A stretch of DNA of 64,000 bases, from positions 22,691,657-22,755,656 of the forward strand of contig CM033726.1 in the NCBI GenBank assembly GCA_019671005.1, read 5' to 3'. Of the stretch, positions 56,646-64,000 are shown in pieces (positions within the stretch are counted from its first letter, which is position 1; each line of letters starts with the position of its first letter). The notes under the pieces were generated by a model. The model searched no databases, was not told the origin of the DNA, and worked only from the letters and a program-made list of their open reading frames with translations. Both the position numbers and the translations under genes were made by a program. The stretch is from Hibiscus mutabilis. Its lineage: Eukaryota > Streptophyta > Magnoliopsida > Malvales > Malvaceae.

Positions 56646-57488
56646 AGTCACGCTTGCCACTGTCCCTTGAAACCACATGGCCGAGTCCCTTAAAACTGCC
56701 CAGTTCAGTTTCCTTTCCGGTCCTCATTTGTTGTCCTGTTGCACATCTCTTCCCACCATCCCCCAAATTCTCCTGATCCGGTTCATCGCTGCATAATTCA
56801 CAATTTCCAATAACATCACTTTCATCTCGATCGATCCATATACAGTGATAATTTGGATGAAAGTAAATCTCGGCTTCCGATACTCTAATTTCAAATCTTT
56901 GTCCTTGAACACATAAATCTAACACCTCTTCTATCCTATCCAGATAGTCCGTTTCAATTAATACCCTCCCCTCTTGAAATTAGATGACTCAAGTGTCCCA
57001 TTCTCCACTCTAACCATCGTCCCCCAAAGCGACGCCACATTCATGAAAATCTTTTTCGACCAAGCAATGATCGGCACACCAATAATCGATATCCACACTT
57101 GCCTATGCTCCAATCCCAATTCAGGCTCCCAGATCGATATATTTTCGAACCACTTCTTCAACCCCTTATTCTCAAGTACCTTCTATCTAGAATGTAAATC
57201 CACAAATACGAATAGCATGCGTGATCCATTCAATCACATAAGTTAAAAGCCTTTGATGTTTACATAATTCAACTCCGCGGCCAGATTCAAAATTAACATA
57301 GGATGACGGCACCATCCAATTGCACAACATTGTAGGGGATCAATATTCAAATTGTCAATCACCCGCACAACTGATCTTCGTTGTCCCTTTGAATCCCGCT
57401 TGCTCAATTTCAAATTCCTTTTCACCATCGACGCAGTTGATCCCTTTGTTCTGCTTTCGCCTCCAGAACTGATCACGGATCTCCCTTT
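56646..57488 (-). pseudogene. LINE ORF1, middle part
   Basis: VWISIIGVPIIAWSKKIFMN VASLWG (57100-57025) followed by FKRGGY and LDLCVQGQRFEIRVSEAEI match the DUF4283/ORF1 core of plant L1 elements (W..I.GIP..AW...F..I...WG......). A tail KGLGHVVSRDSGKRDSD ends at the copia insertion. One frame change occurs at about 56955. No CCHC knuckle is visible, though CELCSDE at 56790 may be a trace. Confidence 0.7.
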
Positions 57489-58037
57489 TGTCACGGGGCT
57501 AGAGTCTTGACCTAGCAAACTGCGCAGCCTTAGTCGATGTTACTTAGAGAAACGACTAAGTCAGCCTGAATTATCACTTTGGAAGATCAAATTCTTCCAT
57601 GGAACTAAGAACACTGAATCGTTCTAAGTGGAAGCAAACTATAGAGAATGGACACTCAAGAACAACACAGAGAATTTTAGAGTGAATGTCTTGATTACTC
57701 AAAAGATGAATGATACCAAATGAGGTAGGAAAGACCTCTATTTATAGTTGAGTCCCCCTCCATCCGACGGTCCCTAATGATTTACATTGATGGCTATGAT
57801 CAAATCACATAAACCACAATGGCATAATATCATAATATTCATTGGAATATATCTGCTATCTAAGGAAACAAATCTTATGTTTACATGGAAAGTTTACATA
57901 GGTCAAAGTGGTTGTCTTCTAGAATCCCCTACGGATCGAGCTAAGTCTGGTTGTCTCTTAGGCCCAAAATTTCCATTAGAACCTCTTGGGCAACCATATG
58001 TACATGTGACTCAGACTTGAACTGGCGGTCAGTGACA
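57489..58037. mobile_element. Solo LTR in LINE ORF1
   Basis: TGTCACGGGGCTAGAG...GGTCAGTGACA, 549 bases, with ctatttatagttg (TATA-like, 57749-57761). The flanks are CCTTT/CTTTG, compatible with a 4-5 base duplication CTTT with one mutated base. The LINE frame (VDGAK before, KGRSVIS after) is continuous if it is removed. Its first 13 bases equal those of the LTRs at 31114 and 34175, but the body is different. Confidence 0.65.
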
Positions 58038-58304
58038 CTTTGCACCATCGACACCCTCAATTTCGAGCCGTATATCTAATGTCCACTCAATCTATCTCAC
58101 TCGAATTGCGTCGTTTTCCCAATGCATTCACACAAATCCAAAACGTAATCCCTCCCGCGATCTCTTATGTGGAATGAACACATCCACTACCTCACCATGT
58201 CGATCAAAGACCTACCATACTCTTTTCCAGTGTTTATTTGTCGACAAGTTCGTCACAAAGAGCGTCCAAACACAACAACCTGAATTCTCCCGACACTCGC
58301 CCAT
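58038..58304 (-). pseudogene. LINE ORF1 N-terminus with RNA-recognition motif
   Basis: ATG at 58304-58302 opens MGECRENSGCCVWTLFVTNL STNKHWKRVWYVFDRHGEVV DVFIPHKRSREGLRFGFVRM. FVTNL corresponds to RNP2 and GLRFGFVRM to RNP1, the pair that defines an RRM; plant L1 elements of one clade carry this at the start of ORF1. The frame is open for its full length of 89 codons to the solo LTR. The 5' untranslated region must be very short (edge about 58335). Confidence 0.8.
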
Positions 58305-58353
58305 TGTTAAATTACACAAATTTAAAGATTATGTATATATATTCTTTTAAATC

Positions 58354-58899
58354 TTTTTGTCAAATTACTTATTTTTTAACTAGCATATAAATTAAACGTT
58401 AAAAATTTAACGGTGATGACATGACACATATATATGACAATACATTTTAAATGACATGCATCTAACCTATTAAATGTTTACATGTGGAATATAATTTATT
58501 TTTATATAAATATAAAAACAGCTAAAAATATTAAAGCTTAAATATTGAAGAAAAAAACTAAAAAAAACCTTAAATATCAAACGAATTTTTTATAGAACTA
58601 AAAAAAACTCAAATATTGAAACAAATATATAAACACCATAAAATTTAGTTTAGTTTCCCCACGATTTGTTTTTGTTTTTGTTTTTAGTTTCAGTTGTTTT
58701 TTTTTTGCTTTTATTTAACATTTAATTGTTTTTTTTATATTTATATAAAAATAAATTATATTCCACATGTAAACATTTAGTAGGTTAGATGTCATATCAT
58801 TTAAAATGTATTGTCATATGTATGTGACATGTCATTACCGTTACATTTTTAAAGGTTTAATTTTTATGCTAGTTAAAAAATAAGTAAATTGACAAAAAT
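58354..58899. mobile_element. Foldback MITE with about 165-base inverted arms
   Basis: Left arm 58354-58517 and right arm 58732-58899 are inverted copies; the innermost about 45 bases, including CATGTGGAATATAATTTATT, match perfectly and the rest carries a few changes. The loop of about 215 bases is A-rich on the left half and T-rich on the right. No coding capacity. Termini TTTTTGTCAA; no clear target duplication. Superfamily unknown (Mutator-like foldback possible). Confidence 0.75.
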
Positions 58900-59948
58900 A
58901 TATTGGTTGAGGGTTAAATTTATCCTGAAAAGGATGAGGGTCAAAATGACACAAACTACAAATGTTAAGAGCTAAAATTATCCTTATGCCTTTTAAAAAA
59001 CAATTGTAAATTCTTTTTATACTTACATATATTATCATTTTTCGATTTTAAAAATGAAAGTTTTTTAAAAATTTTAAAAAATTATCAAATAAAGCCTCAA
59101 AATTTCCTATCATTTTTAAAACATTTGATGTTTTTACAATTTTTATTTTTTTAAATATTTTTAACTTTTTTGTCACATGGAACTCTTTGATAGGGTTACA
59201 CAACTCTCTTATAAGTGTGTTGCATCATTTTCTTGGATGAAAAAATGATAAAAAAAAATATGAAGTATGTGAAACGCGAAAAATAAATTTATAATCACTA
59301 AATTTTGACAAAGCCCCAAGCCCAAAATAAATAGATTAAAACTCAAAATCTAAAAACCAACCCATTTTATTAAATAAAATGTCCTTTACACATTCAAATT
59401 AAACCCATAAACTAATTACAACCCCAAGCCCAGAGCTAAGACCTAGACCCAATTGACCCATACCCTAAACATATCTAAAACTCTAAACCTAATTATGTTA
59501 ACCCTATATGACACACGCCCATGCTATTTGGGAAACTTTTTAGCGCTCGTGACCTTCAAGCTGTCTCACCAGCCAAGCATCTGGTCCCCTATCCATCGTA
59601 GCTCGCACATACAGGCAACGCCAACACCGACAATGGTCCCTCCTCTCCTCACATGCATGCAAACAACGACAAAGGCAGACATGAAAACAAACAAAAGGAC
59701 AAGAAGAATTTCAAATAGCAACCAATAAGAAATTTTCTATTTTTTTAGTAATTCATGTAAATTTGGGTATATAACAGAAACCCTAACCATGTAATACTCA
59801 AATTCGGAAACACAATACAAAAAAGAAGGATTTTTAGAGGTAAAGAAGTATCTATTTTCTATCGTATTTTCGGTTTGGTGATTGAACAACGGTTGATTCT
59901 ACTCAAGAGAATGTGAAGCCTTCCAATGAGTATAGCTCTGATACCAAT
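58900..59948. other. Unclassified region before the LTR at 59949
   Basis: AT-rich with a more GC-rich island at 59510-59700. A 91-codon open frame (59453-59728) shows no motif. The last 14 bases are a primer-binding site (complement TTGGTATCAGAGC-like; gctctgataccaat at 59935-59948), so the sequence to its left may be the 5' leader of a minus-strand retrotransposon. Confidence 0.45.
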
Positions 59949-60421
59949 TGTTGAGTTGATCAATCGATGGAAATAGCTAAGAGGGGGTGAATTGACAATT
60001 AAAATTTTGGTGGGAGCAAATTGCAAAAAGAAAAGAATTTTGCATAGGTGATTTATAGTGGTTTAACATTTTAAACAAGGTCTACATCCACTACCTTAGC
60101 TACCACACTAAGGATTTCACAAATTCACTAGTATGACTTTTCTTTTAGGCCAAAGGAGATAAACTTACAAATCACCTAGACTTATACCCCAAAGTCTAGA
60201 GACTCCTTTCCTAAATTTGAGTACAAAGAAGCAAACTTATACCCTAAAACACTTAGAAAATATTTTCCTTTGAAAGTTTTAAATTATATAAAATATTTTC
60301 TTCGAAATTAAGTTAAGTTTGTTCAAATGCTTGCCCATTTGTGAGTAATTTCAAATACCTTAAATTTTATTTATTTGTAAATTAGTCCTTATTATATCAA
60401 AATCAAAATATTGGTTTAACA
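59949..60421 (-). repeat. LTR with primer site on the left and polypurine tract on the right
   Basis: TGTTGAGTTG...TTGGTTTAACA, 473 bases. gctctgataccaat (59935-59948) on the left is the complement of an initiator-Met primer site. gtctcctccttttttt (60422-60437) on the right is the complement of a polypurine tract. The phrase agagggggtgaattg near the left edge is seen in Sirevirus-like copia LTRs. Both flanks thus look like element interior. Confidence 0.6.
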
Positions 60422-61795
60422 GTCTCCTCCTTTTTTTATATAAAAGAACCAAATAAATTTTATGTCTCTCCCTATCTTTAGGACTAAAAAGCTATAGATT
60501 TTGAACCCATCACTTCTCTCCCTTTTATTAGACCAAAATCATTAGGGTAAAATAAAAACAATATATAATCCAAAATAGCTCCAAACTTTAACATAATATC
60601 CATAATATTATAAAAATCCAAAGCATATGAAATCCATCAATATCCAAAGAAAATCATAGAAACCAACATAAATGATGCGTTGGAAATAGTATGTGCAATT
60701 TTAGCAAGTATACTCGTCGCACAAGTAACATAATGATAAGTAACGAGTATCATCTCCACAGGGATTGTAGTGATAAACGTAAACTAATATCACAAGAAAG
60801 ATAATGAATAATAAGGGTATGTGAATAAAACTATAAACTAATGATGTAAAAATAAAGTGAAGCAATTGTCGAAGAACAAACAGATGTTGTAGCAACGATT
60901 CTAATATGGATGGGAAGTTGGGTTTATTGCTAAGTACAATGCTAAATATCATTCGAATGCTATATCAACGAGAACGAAACTTATCTACTCGACAAAGTTT
61001 TTGAATAAACTCCTAAACTATGTCTAGCTAGAAGTTGGTAAAAGAATGCTACGGCGATACATGTCTGCGCTAACCCTAATAATCTTATTATCTATTTAAG
61101 TTCCCCTTATTAATTGTTGAAACCATAAACTTATGTCTTGGCCAGATTAGAACTCAAGTTAACAGCTTTAGTTCCACTATTCACACGGTCTAACTTAACT
61201 CTCTCGATGCTAAGCCACAATTCAATAATCAAAGACCTCTCTCGATAGCTCTTACAAGATTAAGCATTAATATCAATGAACAGAATAAATAAGCAATAGA
61301 TGATACAACATTGAATAATAATTAAACAAAATATCTTAAACAACAAACCCAACTAAAACGTATTTAGCTCTTGTCTAAGCAAATAACATCCATCAAAATA
61401 AAATAATAAGCCATGACAGTCAATAAAGTAGCAGTAAAAGAGAATCAAAGCGTCTTAAGATTTCTTATTTATGCTATTGAATCGATGTTGCAACGCTCTA
61501 AACTCCTCAAGCCCCTCTCGATAGCTCTTTGTCGCTTAGAGACTCCTCTTGACCTTCGACGATGGTGGTTCTCCGATATAGAAGATAATGGTTGTCTCTT
61601 CAAATAAAGCTTTTGTTGATTGTTTCCCTTGATATCTTTTATATAGAGATGGCTCTCCTAGGGTTTTATTTCCCTTGCATGGCAAGTAATCCTTCAATGA
61701 GGATCTTTGCTTTTTTGCGCTAATAAAAGCCTATAAAGAAGAGGGGTCCATGCATCAAATAATTATGGTGCCTGCGCGTAATTGTATATATTTTG
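60422..61795. other. Retrotransposon-like noncoding region
   Basis: The first 250 bases may be the 3' end of the interior belonging to the LTR at 59949. From about 60695, cgagtatcatctccacaggga resembles a phrase found in untranslated parts of plant Ty3 elements. Words such as CTCTCGATAGCTCTT occur twice (61231-61250, 61517-61531). No reading frame above chance (a 64-codon frame at 61413-61607 has no motif). Confidence 0.35.
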
Positions 61796-64000
61796 TGTAA
61801 CACCCTAGAATCGAATGTCACATTTGGACCTTAATCCCAACATGTTACCATAAAGTTTCTCAAACTTGGTTTAGCCAACAAAATATTTCCCAAAAACATT
61901 TAAAGCAAACAATTGAAAATATAGATAAATAATCAAAACGTTACAAAAGAGCTCCAATTTAATTTAAAACATTTGAACATTCGACTTGATTAATACAATT
62001 TCCAAAATAAGAATTACAGACTCCACCACGTAAGGTCCTATGAATACACAACCCACTAAACACGAGTACCGTACTCTAGAAATCACCACATACTAGAATC
62101 TCATACTAATAGTGCTCCTTGATCTGACGATCAACCTATGCACAGAAACAAGGATTTTGAGTATCGAGCTTATAAAGCTTAGTGGTACACATGTACTCTA
62201 CTATACTTCATGCTAATCATAAACATAAGCATGCAAGCTAGTATGATCAATAAGAAGAGATAAATGAACACATGGCGCTACTACTAGTTGCCTAAACACA
62301 TGCTCTCATCATGCAACACATCATACATGGCACACAAGGCCCAACCATACTCGAGATCTCAACATATCATCTAAACCAAAAGCACACAAAGTCGTAACCA
62401 CAAACTTGGAGTAAGGCACGGGGCCACACAACATCAAGAACGTACATTTTGAGTGAGACTCGGGGCCACACAACATCGAGAACATACACTATAAACTCTA
62501 AAATATCTAAATAAGACCCAAGGCCACACAACGTCGGGAACGTACATTCTGCATCTCTGACCGTGGTGTTGCAACACTCTGATTAGGTATCTAGATCCCA
62601 TCAATCATACGACTCAACCAATTAAATGCCTACTAGGCATACAAGCAACGTAATCCCAAGGATCTCCCTATCATTGCTAAATGTCATCACATCGTCTATT
62701 TTACATTACCGCGTTGTTAATACATTATGGAGAATCATATAATTAATATCATTTATTATCTCCATTAATCCATGTTATCTCATTTACTAAGGCATAAATC
62801 GATTATTTATTTATTCAAATCTATTTCTATCTTTATTTTGCATTTATAGATTATTTAGCGTATTGATTATCGGTACTTGAACCCAAGTATCGATACATTA
62901 CCTCAAGTATCAGTACTCACATGTGTACCAATATAGAAACTGCTTACTAGAAATATAAATTACCCCGAGTATCGATACGGGTCGACCCGTACCTATACGA
63001 CATTGAATAGCATACCGGTACAATTGAAGCTCGTATGGATACCCTAATTACGAGCTTAAACCATATTAATGAATTACAAAGTTACGAGGCTTCATTCGAT
63101 CCCTAAACCTTATGAAAGTCATTAGTGTTTGTTTACTAACGCATTTATTCATTTAATATGAATTCTTGACTTTAAGACCATTTATTATAATATTACCAAT
63201 TAATAGTCCACTAAGCACAATTTCCATCGATCATGGAAAATTCATATCTCAAGCAACATAATACGTAAATCAACCAATCATATAATTATATGAATATTCA
63301 AACGACCCTACACGGTATCTAAAGCTCATACAAGTCTTGAAATATTCCCAACTCATCATGCATTTCATAATTATCAAGTCTCGTAGTATCGGTCTCAACG
63401 CATGCTTATTTATCATTAACCTATTTTGCAGACACTAACAAGCAAAGCAATCACATTTATGATGCTCATGAAGAATTAGGAGTTCGAAGTGTACTAACCT
63501 GAAACACTAGTGATAAATCCTCATATGATTTTCTCGATTACTCCACTTGTCTTGATATTCGATCATGAATATTCCTCAAATAAATTCAAACACAATAGGT
63601 ATTAATTTCTCACATTGACCAACTAATTCACAAGGTCAAATGCATAAAAATAGTTTATCAGGTTCAAATTTGGCAAAATGGACTATGTTAACGGACTTAG
63701 AACGTTGGAAAACACCCGGGTAAAGTCCTACAAAAAAGTCAACGGCCAGTCAACGCGGTTAAAGGCTAATCAGGATCAATGCACCCGCAGGGCGTCATCC
63801 AGTGAGGGTCGATGCACGTGCACCCAGCTGAATGGTTCCAGTGTGGCACGATGCACCAAAGTAGTGTGCACCCGCCTGGGCAGACGCACGCCCACCCTCC
63901 CCCTGTCTCGATCTTGTGGAGCACGTTTGAGACCTCAGTTTTCTGGTTAAGTCAGCGGAAATACCCATTTTCAACTTCCTGAAGCTTATCTATCTTCAAC
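61796..64000. repeat. Large chromovirus-type LTR, cut by window end
   Basis: Starts TGTAACACCC like the other giant LTRs in this window. Shares their layout: tandem units in the first kilobase, a cluster of CGATAC/GGTAC palindromes (62869-63022), and a GC-richer stretch (63700-63920). No closing TTACA is reached, so orientation and element type are open. The 90-codon frame at 63678-63950 has no motif and is taken as chance. Confidence 0.6.
62418..62550 (+). repeat. Three tandem units GGCCACACAACATCGAGAAC
   Basis: Units at about 62421, 62465 and 62522, each followed by G/A-TACAT or TACACT, with small changes (atcaagaacgtacat, atcgagaacatacact, gtcgggaacgtacat). Spacing is about 44-57 bases. 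Confidence 0.7.

Larger units (their letters stand above)
42591..58335 (-). mobile_element. L1-type LINE, minus strand, split by three LTR insertions
   Basis: From 5' to 3' on the minus strand: ORF1 with an RNA-recognition motif (start 58304), ORF1 remainder, endonuclease, reverse transcriptase and a terminal RNase H ending at 42702, then a 3' tail with GTTTTAATGAGGCAC. Interruptions are a solo LTR (57489-58037), a copia element (50893-56640) and a short-interior LTR element (45364-48898). Without them the LINE is about 5.9 kb. No poly(A) or target duplication could be identified, so both ends are approximate. Confidence 0.8.

Noticed and set aside
63678..63950. 90-codon protein at the window end
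   Set aside because: Cys/Arg-rich frame in a GC-richer part of an LTR, without motif; taken as chance.
1..64000. CRISPR arrays, operons, riboswitches or organelle DNA
   Set aside because: No regular short repeats with unique spacers, no bacterial gene layout and no plastid or mitochondrial genes were seen; the content is nuclear plant repeats.

Overview
The window is nuclear DNA of a flowering plant, almost certainly a eudicot. It is AT-rich, has plant-type GT/AG introns and is dominated by plant LTR retrotransposon lineages (Ty1-copia, Ty3 Athila, Ty3 chromoviruses with 3-4 kb LTRs) plus a plant L1-type LINE with an RRM-containing ORF1. The family cannot be fixed from sequence alone; clusters of GTACCGATAC/TATCGATAC-like motifs inside LTRs recall Malvaceae genomes, but that is only an impression. 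No intact host gene is present.

1-5.6 kb is the only region with host-gene content. A five-exon short-chain dehydrogenase/reductase gene (4420-5564) carries an in-frame stop in exon 2. Its probable TATA box lies at 1159, because a 3.08 kb LTR retrotransposon (1200-4283, target duplication GAATT) sits between TATA box and start codon. That element is itself unusual: between a gag/protease remnant and a chromodomain tail it carries pieces of two host genes, an LRR receptor-like protein and a serine-incorporator (SERINC/TMS) membrane protein.

7.3-30.8 kb is a four-level nest. A Ty1-copia reverse transcriptase (Copia-A) is split at 7640/30645 by Copia-B (7641-30639, duplication GTTTT). Copia-B holds an Athila-type element (7871-18234), itself interrupted by a 3.84 kb solo LTR (9377-13218, duplication AAGCT), and a chromovirus with giant LTRs (18591-27973, duplication ACAAG).

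31.1-34.7 kb is a short element that encodes only Gag and protease. 34.7-41.5 kb is another giant-LTR chromovirus, reduced to integrase plus chromodomain. 41.5-42.6 kb is the worn 3' end of a copia element.

42.6-58.3 kb is one minus-strand LINE broken into four parts by an LTR element with a tiny interior (45364-48898), a Ty1-copia element (50893-56640) and a solo LTR (57489-58037). A foldback MITE (58354-58899) follows. The right end holds an LTR with a primer-binding site on one side and a polypurine tract on the other (59949-60421), an unclassified stretch, and the start of another large LTR that runs out of the window (61796-64000).

All calls come from reading translations, LTR ends, target duplications, primer-binding sites and polypurine tracts by eye; no database search was run.
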